From: Cylicocyclus nassatus
Lineage: Eukaryota; Nematoda; Chromadorea; Rhabditida; Strongylidae
Direction of reading: 5' to 3'
Assembly: GCA_958299035.1 (NCBI GenBank)
Contig: CATQJL010000305.1
Coordinates: 34,609,733 to 34,673,732 of the forward strand
DNA: 64,000 bases
Part shown: piece by piece, positions 43,101-55,250 of the stretch
Position numbering within the stretch: the first letter of the stretch is position 1
Layout of the letters: each line of letters starts with the position of its first letter
Made by a program: the position numbers and the translations under genes
The notes under the pieces: generated by a model
What the model was told of the DNA's origin: nothing
Database searches by the model: none
What the model saw: only the letters and a program-made list of their open reading frames with translations

Positions 43101-46100
43101 GTGTTTTCCTCAATTCAGGTGGATTATGTGTAAAAATTCCAAACATGCTGAGCGAATCAAATAAGCATACCAACAAAACCCGCAAAAAATTTATAAATTT
43201 AGCCTAAAGATCTTATTTTGAAGCCAAAATAAAAGTAGGTAATTCAAAACAGGTGAAAAATAATCTAGTCACATAGACTCACCTGCAACGTCAGACTTTA
43301 TGCACTGCTCGACACATGGAGAAGGAGGTCGATACGCCATCCAGTCGGACGTTGACGGAAACTCGCTGCAGCACTCGAATGGGTGTTCTATGAATCGGGT
43401 TGAGATGACAGGTTTAGTGGAATGTATAGTGTACCTGCGTATCCATCAAGACCCTTCAAATCGTCTTTTGAATCCTGCACAGCCGACAGTTCATACATGG
43501 TGGAGTCATAGTACGGAAGACTTTTTGACATGAAGCTTCGATATGAGTCGTTCAACGAAGCCTCGACTCTGTAAAAAGGTATAGTGGAAAATTTTTGTAC
43601 AAAGACTTTCGGTCAAACCTTCGCCTCTTTCGATTGGGAGAGAAGGAGTAGTCCAAGTAGATTTTTGGATCAAACGTCTTACGCCTATGCAGCATAATCT
43701 GAAAGAGCAAGTTTTTACTCCAAAGTCGAAACTGAAACAGAGTTCTTCCCGAAGATAACATCAATTAATGACGCAATCTTAGAATAACAAACCTTTGTTA
43801 GATTTTGAGATAACCGTCTACGCTCCGCATAAGTTCGCCAACGATAGAAAGCATCCCGTACTATTCTTTCACAGCGTCTTTTCTTCAGCTGAATCAAGCG
43901 CAGTACAGTGCGAGCGTCTTGTCCATTAGCCCTGAGCGACTAGTAGGTAAACACGCGGAGGAAAAATAAACGGTAATACAAAAAGGATATTATACAAGCT
44001 TAGAAAGCGACAAACACATACTACACATACCAGCTGGATAAGGGTGAAGTTTCTGCTTTTTTTCGCGCTTCCACGTTTGGAAGGACATAGTTTATAGGTG
44101 AAAACACTGTAAAGCGATCAGCATTGACAATAAAATTGAAATCAGAGGACAGAGAAATGGACAGTACTTTTGCAATTCCATACTGCTTGGAAATGCTCCC
44201 AATTTTGACGTCGTTCCAGTCGCTTTCGTCGATTTTCGAGCACTCGCGAGCGCCATGCATCCCAAAATTGTCGAAGCCATAACAATTCCATTCTTTCTCG
44301 GAAACGTTCAAGACCCGATTGCAGCTGAAAAACTCTTTATACACTAAAGTCTCCAGCCCGACAACGCAAACCTCTTCAATATCGGTTTTCAAGGTTTTCT
44401 TGAGCACATTTTTAGTTTCCTTGTCAACAATATGAACTAGCTTTGTCCGCCAAAGCTCATCCACCATGAGATGTGCCGTACTGTCTACGTATTGGAGAGT
44501 TGCTTCACTGAAGTCAAAGTTGTGATACAAACAGGTATAATGCAGTTAGTCATGCACAACTCACTGCAACACATCTTTGATAATTTCCTTCAACAGACGG
44601 TCACGACAGTCATTGATAATCCGTTCTACAATGTATTGCACTATCCTTCCTTTTTCCTCTTTTTCTCGCATCGATTGTAAACGGGCCTGTTCATGCTTGT
44701 ACAGCTCACGTTCTTCCCTCAGAGCATCCGTGATGAGATTTCGAAAAAAAATATAGTGCGATGAGGTGGGAGAGTAAGCAATTAACTGGTTTGATAAATG
44801 GACGATACATTCCCAACTGTCTGACTCTAGTAAACTTGAAGAGTACAAACTCACCTGATGATGTAGTCCACCATGTCGTTAGAGATGGACTCTGAAAGCT
44901 CTTCAACTGTAGCGCTTCGGCAAAGTGAAAGGCTTTGCTCTCCAACAACTTCATTCACCACGTTCTCGACTTTCGTATGAATCTTAACATCCATCGATTA
45001 TCGAATCAACATTGAGATATGTTGAGGTACTAACCCAGAACTGCGTTTCTCCCTTCAGTGTACTTTCAGATTCAGGACCAGAATGTGACTGCATAAGCAT
45101 CATTTTGCTTGCCTCAGACTGAATGTGCAATAAAAAGGATCTGAACCCATGAAAGATGACATACCTGCAGGGAGTACTTTTCGAATATACTGGAGAGTAC
45201 TTCATCTCTATTGTACACATTGTTATGATCAAATGATTCTGGTAAGACGAAGATGGGCGAAAACGAAAAGGGCACGGGACCATTTGCCACCTGCGAGGAT
45301 AGAAATGATAGAACGAGCAAACGTAGCAAATCAATTGGCTTGTGAATGATTAACAGGATTTGGAGTAACGGCACATCAAAAAGCGAGAAGAGATGCTTCA
45401 AAATGTTTTGTAGGCCACCAACGCTATTCATTGATGTATCTATATTAAAAACGTTGTGTTACACACCAGACGTGTCATACAAAAAAACATAAGCATAGCA
45501 TGTGTGCATATATGCGGATATGATCGACTCACCTGGCTCCACTCTGCCGTGTTTTTACCATCAATCCAACGGTATGACTTCATATCTGGCGTTGCGTCTT
45601 GAAGAAAATGATCTCGATTCAGTACGACCTAGATCAAGCGTTTTCGAGAACATCAAATCAAAACAAAACTGGGCGAACACATATCATTGCGCCTCAGCTA
45701 TTGCTAATTGGGATTTAGCAGTACTAAGATTGACTCACTTGATCATAATCCATATCATTCTGCTGAACTCCGTACACTGTGAGAGATTTCAGAGCATCTT
45801 CGCGATCATCGAAAGCGAGCACACGCCATATAGTGTCTAACGGAAACACTGAATTCCTTCCATAGGCAGTCATCATCGTCAGCAAAGCTTTGGCTTGCAC
45901 CTGCAAACGATCTTACAACATACAATTGCAAAACATAAAGCGCGCCCTGTCATGCTGTTACCAAATCTGAGTCATTCTATAAATACTGAACCCAGGATAT
46001 CAAACTTCAGCTGAAGAGTAGCCAGACAGTAAACATTTTACTTCCCGACATGGAGAAAAGCAAGCGCCCTGATAAAATAATAAGCGAAAATGACATCCAA

Positions 46101-49100
46101 ATAATTCATGCGCTCAGTGCGGCACAGCTTGACAAAGAACAGATAAGGGGCTTCATTTAAAAACCGTTTCACTCGGCATAAAATTTAGGTGGCGATAAAA
46201 CTATGACAAGTAGAGATGCGATAATGACCGACCTCATTGAAATAACGATGACATATGCAGCACTGCAAAAAAGTGGCATCTCTCTTCAGAAGTCGGAAGA
46301 ATCTTAAAAAGATTACTGCGTGAAATAAAATAGACTGGACAGAAGACCGGGCTATCTTGCTCACCTGACATAATTCTTATTCTGCAAAGCACTGGAGAGC
46401 TGGAGAGCAAGGCGGACTGGTCTTGAATCGCGCACTTCTTTTCGATACGATAGCACCTATCACAAAATAGAATTACTCATAGAAGTGAGAAAATTATGAA
46501 TGCGTCTAAAGTGCATAAGATTGTGGTAAATGAGCTATAATGGATACAATAGCACAAAAGCAACAAACCTGTCTGAGTATGTTGCTATCATAAAGATGCA
46601 GCATTACATCGTAGCTACGAAATTCTGCCTCCGTATCGAGCGTTATCCCTTGTGCAGCTGCAAGAGATAGTGAATGAAATTTGGATGATAGCATGCTTTA
46701 CACAACCTAAATCTTCGTACAAGTGGCGAAGAGACTGCAGGCACTTTGCAAGGTTCTCCGTGTTCATATTCTGGTCGAACTTCTCAAAACTAAGGCGACA
46801 AAGCTTGTAAGCGCAAAGTATGTGCAGTCTCGCACATCTAAAAGGAACATTACCCGATTACATCTCAAATACAAACAATAACCTTTCAATCAATGCAACT
46901 GCTGTTTTATCCGTGAGCATTAATTGCGTTATCTCTTTGCGGATTGCTCTAGTGCGACTCCAGAGAAAATCGTACCATGTTGCCAAATCATCTTCATTTT
47001 TTGGAGGACAATCCAGCACCTGTACACAGAGGAGATGTGAAAATTGGAAAGGGGTTAACACGCAGATAGAAACATTGTGAAACAAACTCACATGTTGAAA
47101 AAGATAGCTCATTGTATTTTCGAGCAGCTCCCTTGAACGCAGCTCATGAGGTAAAGGTTTATCCTGATCAGCTGCACTTCTTGCATATTCCTAAAATCGA
47201 AAAATGTGGCGGAACAATTGAAAAAGAAGAGGTCCGACTTCGAATTTTTATACGTACCTTGACTAAAAGGTTAGGATTGAGAGAACCATCCGGATTGCAT
47301 TCATAAGGAGAGATTCGTTTCTGTACGACACGAACATATCTGAAAGTACAGAATACCTTCGAGAGTGGAATGGATTCAGGCAAAAACGCTCATATGGTAA
47401 TGCTGAAGTAAGGCATCATTGTTGTAGATTCAGGAAAGTTTTGGAACCGTACCTCTCCTTTTCGGGACACATTCCGGTGCATGTTCCCTTCGCCATTCTG
47501 CGTTCTGCATTTCCTTTCTTGTTTTCTTCCTTAAGCAAGGATACTATATTAAGCGTCCAAATAATTCATATCGGAATTATCCCGAGATCATAAAGCGTCT
47601 AGTAATAGCAAAATATTTCATGTGTTTCAGTGGAGTATGAGAACGGCAGCCACGGTAACTTTTATGCGCATATAATTTTCGCAAGAATTGCCCCTAACTA
47701 TGAGCAACACTCAAACCCACTTCTCTCAACTTGGCAAGCAACTTGTCCCGCTCTTCCAGCAGTACATACTTATCATAATCAGTGGGACAACGTCGGCCAA
47801 CGAGGGCAAGAAGAGACCTGAAAATGGAATAACAATAAAGGGCATGCAACCATCAAGGCAATTTTTGAAATCAGTCTCCACTGTATATCATAGGTGAAAT
47901 ACTCATGATTACAGCTGCACCTCAATATGACAGCTTGTTCGCGTGTCGCAGTCAAGGACCCCGCAGCAAACGGAACGGCTCTGAATTTTGGTGACGTCAT
48001 CGTCGCGGCCTGCCTTGCATCATCGCTTTCAACTCCTACGCTCAGTGGTTTTCCATCACCCTGTAAAAATGCTTAGTCGTTGAATCACTCCTCACAAAAA
48101 CCACAAATAAAAGGAAACCTGACCTGTTTTTTCAAGTCGTCCAAATCCTCGCGACTAGTCGAGCGTTTCGCACGGACTAGTTTCGATGCCCTTTTTACAG
48201 CCGCCGCGCTGGCAGCAAGAGTGCTGGAGCTTCTTCTTCGAAAAATAGAAGCTGCTCGTACTCGATCCTCGCGAGATCCAATTGCTGAAGGCTGCTCTTG
48301 ATCAGACTGTTGCTGGGAAGCAGCTGATTTAGGGCTTCTTTCCATTTTGCGAACTAGTTTGAATCTGTTGGCAGTCGAGCCATCGCCTCCAGTAAAAGTC
48401 TGGCTTTTGCTAGCTGTAAAATAGGGGATTTGCGTTCAGAGGATGGGACAAAAGAGACTCACACGTGCCCGCAGATGAAGCATCTTGTAAGGCGCTGGCG
48501 AAACGTCTATCTTTGGCTTTGTTGAAAACAAAACGGACACCTGCAAATTACTAGGTAATCTACACGCAAAATATAAATATGCAAAAAATGATATTAATGA
48601 AGGAACGAAAAGAATAATATTGTGAAGGAATGAAAGTCAATAACAATAGATAATGGACATAAGGAAATCACAAGTAATTCAACTGTAGAAAGCGCCGAAG
48701 GAAGTGGAGAACATGACTGGTTCAGTCAAGACACTATGATCAGCCCCACCTCAGCGATTACCAAGTCACTGAGCTTGTTATAACCTTCTGCACCATCTGA
48801 TAGAAAATGAAAATGTTGCATTAAATTTAAAATGGATACAACTATCACGTAGCCCACAAAACTTTACTATTTCCATGAAAACTCACCTTCACCACGAATA
48901 GGGTTTTGGACCGAGGTAGGCCCTCCTCGAGTTGAATTCGCGAACAAGCGACCTGAAGGGAACTCAGCTCGCCTCACCACAGGAGCCGCGCCTGTAATGT
49001 TACGGTTTCGTCCACAACACTGATTTAATAGGCAAGAAGGTGTAAACAAAACAGAAAGCAAAATGCTTGCGATCGTCAAAGATGGGCTGACAGTGCGGGA

Positions 49101-49669
49101 CGAGCCCTTCCCTCCTCCCCCCCCCAGACTGGATGCGAGTTTTCGAGAGCATACATGGTTATATATTTGTGCAAGTGATTAATAATCGTAAATAATGAAA
49201 TATCTTTGAAATTTGATAATTCAAATTAGCCTTGCAAAAAAAACTTTGAAGTTTCTCAGACCACCTCTGTTAGCTGATAATGGCGGAACCGGCCCCGACC
49301 AGCGAAGTTTTCGAAACTGGCCTTCATGCATAAGAAAATTGTGTATACAACTTGTTATTTTTATAATCGACCTTTATGGACTCTATGGACGTCATGCAAG
49401 TCTGATCGGGGCCTAGCAATCTCAAGCTACAAAATTTTAAGGTTGCGACAACGTGAAGAAATCTGCAACCGCCAAAGACTGTACAATAAAATTGTAAAAC
49501 AGGACTGATAATAAACAATCAACAACATAAAAAAAAACAAGAATAATGTGGCAGACTTAACTGGTAAAGGGCAACTACGCTTACCTTGCGAAGCTGTGTC
49601 GCCTCCTTCAACATGCTCTTGTTCAGCCTTCCGTTTTAGGAAGCTTCCAGGTATTTTGAAGCCTTCCAT
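40139..49669 (-). CDS. SAC3/GANP-domain mRNA-export protein, 27 exons
   Basis: ATG at 49669-49667. Exons (minus): 49585-49669, 48887-48991, 48750-48796, 48465-48540, 48124-48413, 47921-48060, 47721-47817, 47453-47529, 47258-47339, 47092-47190, 46883-47019, 46707-46837, 46569-46657, 46365-46456, 46233-46302, 45739-45900, 45533-45628, 45165-45290, 45035-45118, 44855-44982, 44565-44717, 44372-44507, 43793-43888, 43619-43698, 43435-43568, 43283-43387, 40139-40389. All junctions keep phase; 1,055 codons. The SAC3/PCI domain spans about residues 300-595: CTGMCPEKERYVRVVQKRIS, EYARSAADQDKPLPHELR, WYDFLWSRTRAIRKEI, NTENLAKCLQSLRHLYEDL, DTEAEFRSYDVMLHLYD, TAYGRNSVFPLDTIWRVLAF. SAC3/MCM3AP proteins scaffold TREX-2 at nuclear pores. 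The N-terminus is Ser/Arg-rich. Intron 1 holds a MITE and the last intron (40390-43282) encloses a globin gene. The phase of exon 4 and the last exon are the least certain. Confidence 0.9.
41613..42715 (+). CDS. Nematode globin, nested in the SAC3 intron
   Basis: Exons 41613-41829, 41885-42002, 42052-42141, 42211-42346, 42581-42715; 231 codons plus stop, all phases matched. Globin helices are recognisable: LTREQIDRLVDEQRQLLIDT (A), DPVKNGLKVLV (B), LFSEYPSYKQIWPQF (C-CD), RRHASVYMCGLGSIIHSM (E; the His is a candidate distal ligand), IAKAHIKWNVQRKHI (F-FG; the His of AKAH is the proximal ligand), and the H helix TKEAWTTLYSLIADLIEIY. A polar N-terminal extension of about 72 residues precedes helix A. 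The ATG follows GCATTTCAG by 8 bases; an in-frame ATG at 41547 behind another TTTCAG would add 22 residues. The intron after 42141 begins GC rather than GT. Role inferred: haem-based oxygen or redox chemistry. Confidence 0.93.
42142..42210 (+). other. GC-AG intron in the globin gene
   Basis: ELRRHASVYM is restored only if CTCAG|GCAAGA is used as donor and gtttag as acceptor. No GT donor nearby keeps the globin frame. GC donors with an otherwise good consensus, as here, are a known minor class. Confidence 0.75.
49292..49417. mobile_element. Small MITE in SAC3 intron 1
   Basis: GGCCCCGACCAG near 49292 is mirrored by CTGATCGGGGCC near 49405-49417. The end resembles the GGCCCCGGACAGACTT family at 19711. 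Confidence 0.45.
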
Positions 49670-51135
49670 TGGCGTAGTTCAAAGATCCATGCCGAACGTC
49701 AGTCTAGAATGCATTCGGTGTACAAACAGGAACACAGAGGACAGCTATATTGTACAGTCCACAATCAATCCCAACAAAAAAAGGTTTAACAAAGCAGTTC
49801 AGTAAGCCACGAAGAAAAAATGAGTTTGAATTTGCCATGGACCAATCCAACGCCCCAACGCAAATCAAAGCGCGCGTCCCGCGTGCGGTCGGCCATGGCC
49901 ATCTCTTCACAGTTTGTTCAGCAACGTACTTCCGCTGTTCTGCCCTTTGTTGTCTTTGGCGAAATCAGTCTAGCTCGAAAATCGGTGGTCAACACTTCCG
50001 TCAATGTCTAGCAATGATCATACTGGTTCAACTTCGGTAGATTAGTCTAAATTCGACTTGTGCCTAGTAATCATCGTAAATAAGCGGCCTGCGTTTTGCT
50101 CAAATTATTCAAACATATTTCCATCCTCTGAAGTGTTTCATTGGTATCAATGTTGTCTCTGCTCTGGAAAGCTTGATCACCTGTTCGTGAAGGAGGTTTT
50201 CTTATCCAAATTCGAATTCACACATGCCGTCTAATTCGTAGGATCTGCACGAAGGACTATCACATTTTCTGTGTTACGAAATCATTCTTTACTTCTTGAA
50301 TATCTGGCAAATGAGCGGGGATTGTGCTCAATTTTTTGAGTTTAACTGGTCTCTCAGCAATTCAAAACTTATTCTGCTATACTCATGTCTGGCCGAAACC
50401 ATCTGTTTGCTCTATTTGCTCTCCTCAATCAGCTTAGCTTCGCCCATGACTAATTCGCCAATGTTTCTAGATCCCATTTGCAATCGATTTTGCTTACGTA
50501 ATCGATGAAAGCATGCATTTTTGTCTGGAAGTAAGCCGGTGTCCACACATATTTGTTCTGCTCTAGATCGCGTTGAGGGCGTGTCAGAAATTCTCAAATA
50601 TTAGCCATTGTACGTGCCGATATGGGCATTTATCTATATATTTTTGGTTCGAATACTGTCGATCTATCTAGTCTAGTTTGGAATTATAAGTGTTACCGTT
50701 TTTAATATGGCAAGTGCAAACATGTGCGATATCAAGTAGCCACAAAAATACATTTGGAAATTATTTCACCAGTGTTCAAATTAGCTTTGTCACAAAAGTT
50801 GCTTAACGACTGTGCAAACAAGTAGCTAGTTGGCTGTACACTGCTAAGAACTTGCATACCACTGAGTTAGAGTAGTGAGTTAGTGAACTGGAAAGTCACT
50901 CCACTTACCGTCCATCGCACTCAGCCTGTCACCACTCTCAGACTATTAATCAAAAGTACGTTGTTGGTTGCACCTGCCAGCTCGATTAATCTTAGCGATT
51001 TTTAAAGTGAACTTTGCATTAGTCATTAACTCGTCTTTGTTTGTTAGTTTTTATGCTCATATTTGTCCTAACAGCCTCATCAGTTACAGATTATAAATTC
51101 GAACAGCCACGAAGGGCCTTAACCCAATTATCGAT
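49670..51135. other. Divergent intergenic region
   Basis: This region separates the minus-strand SAC3 gene from the plus-strand NUD-2-like gene, so it should hold both promoters. No exon is supported; the open frames at 49704-50040 and 50296-50597 lack splice context. Confidence 0.4.
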
Positions 51136-54100
51136 ATGGAAGCGGAAGATGTGGAGGCTTTGAAAAAACTCACCCCTGAACAGCTCATAGAGCGGTTGCT
51201 TTATTTAAAGGTAAATTATAGTACAAGTACTGAAAGCACCCTATAGAAAGTTATGTACTGTCTACCTTTCTAGACTGCTCGAGTATCATTACCGCATATA
51301 TCCAAGAGTTTCAGAGTCTACATGAAAAAGATACTAGAGACTTCGAGGAATATAAAACTAGCAGTCAGGAGATGGAGGTGATAATGGAACGTGAAATTGA
51401 AGACGCCCAGAAGGAAGCGAAGGCAGCCACGACAAAACTGCACCAACTCACTGTGGAAGCAGAACGTGCTCATGTGGGTTTCATCTCAATTTATGTTTCA
51501 ATTTTAAGGGATTTCATTCTGCACAGGAGGGATTGAAGGATGGTTGATGCATCTTTGCTTTGAATAATCTTTTGCTTGTTTATTTTTAACCGAGTTATCA
51601 AAATTAGTCGAGAATTTATTGCGTTGGTTTCGTCAAAAACACAACAATAACTTTCTTATCAAACACTAAATAATTACCCAGAAAAAGTTAAACTTCGGAA
51701 GGGAAAAAGTTGTGACCAAAAGTACAGTGGTAAATGCTCACATCGATAAGTGATAATTCTGGTGGGCTGCATACACTTATGCCTGAAATTGTTCTGACGA
51801 GTCTTTTGTAGTTACATGGTGTGATATTCTGACCCAATATTGTTCTTCTTAATTCTTTCACACTGTTTCAGGATAGGCACGAGGCTGAAAAACGGGAGTT
51901 TCTGAAAATTGAGGAGGCGTTGCGGCGTGAGGTATGCTATGTCTTTCTGTGCTTGCTTGATTATACGCTTCCAAAAGTCCATGTATCAGTGTTTCCCAGA
52001 TAATAGCCTTCTTTTTACTGGGCCAGTAATAATCTTATCTCATTTTCTAGCCGATTTCTTGCTGCAGTTTTTTTATGTCGAGTTCTATAATCAATTAATA
52101 AGAGGAAAGGGCATATGTTCTGCAAACATTCTTAGGGATCGTTCAGACCGCGCCAGAATCCGTCCAAACCCGCCCGAATACGTCCAAATCCGCCCAAACT
52201 CGCCCAAATACGTCCGAATCCGTCCGAACCCGCCTGAACGCTGGAACTGCCAAAGTGCAGCGGATATGCGGCAAATTGGCATATTGGAGCAGGCGTGGAA
52301 TAATGCTCGCGTAGTGCATTATCTCAGTCACACGTAGCTCGACGTTACATACCGATCTTCTTTTGCAACTACTCCCATATTAGAAGGATCAATCGCACGC
52401 GTGCTCCAATATGCCAATTTGCATGCAACCTGCTGCGCTTTGGCGGTTCAGGCGGGTTTGGACGTATTTGGGCGGGTTTGGGCGTTTGGAAATATTCGGG
52501 CGGATTCGGACGTATTCGGGCGAGTTTGGGCGGGTTCCGGCGCGGTCTGAACGATCCCTTATCTCTGCCTTGGTGCTGTTCGGAGTCGCCGTGTCGTTAG
52601 GCTATTACGCTTCATAACAGATCAAAGCTAGTATATGGTCATCTGGATTCTTATGGGTCCTTGGAACTGTCAGACTGACAAATTTTTTTCATGTGCTTTA
52701 TTTTCAGTCAAGGACTTCAATATTCTTATCTGGTGCAAATCTAATCTTGCGCACATAGTGTTTCCCGATCTCAGCTGATCATTCATTATTGTTTACGTCT
52801 CATTTGTGATGGTCGGCGAAAAATTTCTTAGTTTCTAGGCATCCACCGCGGAGGAACCATTGACATTTACTCGCGAATTATCCGCCTTGCTCATTTTTCG
52901 CATCCATATTTTCACGTCCCATCACTACGTATTAGATCGTAACATAACTTTTGTGATACTTTTTTCATTTTCCTTAAAACTTCAGAAACTTTAGCAAAGT
53001 CTAATTTTTGGCACATATGAGCAATGAACAAAGGACTATGTATTGGCGTTATTTCCACTTTTAAAGATGTATATCACAGTAAAATAAAGGCAACTTGTGA
53101 CAGCACTTTAATCTCGATTTTCTCTCTTTTTCTTATAAAAATTCTCTCATTCTTATTTTTCAGGCTCCCGGTTTTTTTCTATGGATTTGAACATTAGTAC
53201 TAATATGAAGGCACTGGAAGTCTAGGCTTGTCAATAACGCAATTTGGAAATTTGCCAAAATGATTCAGAAAAATTCAAAAAATTTAATTTCTCACATATG
53301 ACACGTATATATTGAAAATTTACCACCATCCACTCAATTTGGAGTTTAGAGAAATTGATGAGAAGTTATGAACGCCTTTTCCTCTGAGTGTAACAAGATT
53401 TATGTGACGACCTAATACGTCGGTTTTTTCTCATAGTTCTCCCATTGATCGCTATCAGACCTCGATTTGATCAATTTTTGAGTGGATGGACTCAACTTGC
53501 TGTTGTGTTTGTTTGATCTAGCTTGTGCAGCACGTGTCATCAGCCAAATATAATGACATTTCTAGGTCAAACTTCTTCGTGGAGAACAAGAATCAAACAA
53601 AGCACGAATTCGTGAGTTAGAACAAAAGAATGACGATTTGGAAAGACATGAAAGGAACAACCAGCAAGAGGTCACCGATCTTGAAAAGAAGGTTTGTTGT
53701 ATCTCATATACTGTGCAACTTACTGTGAGTCTGAACTTGTTGACCTGGTTTGATGGTTATGAAGGTAACATCATTAACATCATTTGGAGCATTAGTCATG
53801 TATTGGTAGAGAATAAGTGCTCAAAGGAATTGGTTGATCAGGACCGCCTACAAATAAACTAGATACCCGAAATGCTGTAGTTCTATTTAGATCAACGAGA
53901 TGACTGAAAAGCTCACTTTACTAGAGAATGAACTGGCTGAAAAACAAACCACCACCGAAGAAGTATACCGATTACGGTCTGTTATTTTACCTGCAAATTT
54001 TGTCATAGCAATTTTGATCTTTACCACTTCAGTGAAGAAATGCGAGCCGCTGAAAGACCTCTGCTTATGGTGGGACCGCTCAGAGCTGAGCGTCACGATG

Positions 54101-55202
54101 ATACACCTGAAGAACCGACTCCCGAACAACAAAAGCAAACGCCTCGGCATGTGTCTTTGTCTATAGCGTCTTCTGTGGAAGGAAGCGAGAAAAGCAACGG
54201 AGTACCCTATGCAGTACGGCAGATCAAGGATACGAATGGAAATGATAACCCTGAGGTCTGTGTGCACTTTACTTTAAAGTCTCCTATGGTTTATCTTACT
54301 CCTGTCTTCCATTTGATGGTAGTGATTGTTAGGTTTTCTCGTAGTTTCTTTGCCATTTGAACGTAGTCGTAGTCTGGTTTATGCTTTATTTATTGGGTTG
54401 CTACTATCTGAGGTAAGCGTTAGAATAATCGACTAGCTGCTTCAGCAGAACATGGCGCAACTGAAAAGTGTCATTTGGCGTCACGTTGGACGGAAATCGA
54501 AGTGGGGTCTGCGATGTTCGCAACAACATTAGTTTTGAGGGGATAGCTAAAAGGCCTCGCAGATTGAGGAAATCGGTAGAAAAGGCTTACCAATGAAGAT
54601 TTGAATGTAGCGAAATTGCGGACGGCGATTCGATTTTCCTTCAACATGACACCAAATGACAGTGATTACGCGCGTCCTGTTGAAGCAGTTAATCGGCTAA
54701 GTCTGGTGCCTAACTGAGCAAAACGACAAGCTCTGCTTAGAGTTTGAAGCTGGAACCTAGAGTTTGTGATTTCGTCAAAGGGTCTCCACTTGAAAAAAAA
54801 AACCTAAAACCTTCTCGCATACATTAAACACAGACGAACATTCAAATTTGCCCTATCTCTGGTTAGAAATCACGAGAAAATCGCTGAGATGAAGTGCAAA
54901 CTTCTCTGCTAGCGGTTCGGTGTCCCTCTCGTATTTTATAAACTCGTAAATTTGATGTTACATCTATTGATTAACACTCATGTAATTTCAGCGTTCATTT
55001 CAAAGAAAAAAGATCGTGAGGAAACTAATAGGAGTTAACCTTGGCTATCTTTTAGATTGCTATGACGCCACTTACGATTGCTGGAGGAGATGGCAAAGGT
55101 TTTGCAAACTGTGTGAATAGGATTGTCAAGGATCTTATGCTGAAAGTGGATCGGCTCGAAGGCATCCTCACAGGGCTACGCGTGCAGTCTGTTAAGCGTT
55201 GA
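51136..55202 (+). CDS. nud-2: NUD-2/NDE1-like dynein regulator, 7 exons
   Basis: Exons 51136-51210, 51315-51473, 51872-51931, 53566-53691, 53891-53976, 54033-54255, 55056-55202; 291 codons plus stop, all phases matched, close to the length I recall for C. elegans NUD-2. The N-terminal two thirds is a long coiled coil (REIEDAQKEAKAATTKLHQL, RHEAEKREFLKIEEALRRE). The family core is RIRELEQKNDDLERHER, matching RELEQANDDLER of NDE1/NDEL1, followed by LTLLENELAEKQTTTEEV. The C-terminus is low-complexity and then ends in a helix, NRIVKDLMLKVDRLEGILTG, as in NDE1. These proteins link LIS1 to dynein in nuclear migration and spindle positioning. The 1.6 kb third intron contains two MITEs. Confidence 0.9.
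52135..52558. mobile_element. TTA-flanked MITE in a nud-2 intron
   Basis: GGGATCGTTCAGACCGCGCC and its exact inverse end the element, with TTA on both sides (52132-52134 and 52559-52561). Both arms consist of imperfect units such as CCGAATCCGTCCAAACC and their inverses. PIF/Harbinger-like by target duplication. Confidence 0.82.
52932..53415. mobile_element. Mariner-like MITE in a nud-2 intron
   Basis: The left end TTAGATCGTAACATAACTTT and the right end in reverse complement TTAGGTCGTCACATAAATCT are flanked by TA (52930-52931, 53416-53417). The termini resemble those of the 35991-36944 element. Confidence 0.65.
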
Positions 55203-55244
55203 TTGCTCATCTTGAAGCTTTAAGTTTACTCAGCTGTGATTGTA

Positions 55245-55250
55245 AATAAA
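55245..55250 (+). terminator. Poly(A) signal AATAAA of the nud-2-like gene
   Basis: AATAAA lies 43 bases after the stop codon. Confidence 0.6.

Noticed and set aside
44021..44371. Rest of a 169-codon minus-strand open frame in the SAC3 gene
   Set aside because: The donor at 44371 (GAG|GTTTGCG) joins in phase to LKKRRCERIVRD; the remaining open frame is treated as intron, although retention cannot be excluded.
45291..45440. Open frame MNSVGGLQNILKHLFSLF next to a SAC3 exon
   Set aside because: The flanking exons join in phase without it and a standard TCGCAG acceptor separates it from the exon.
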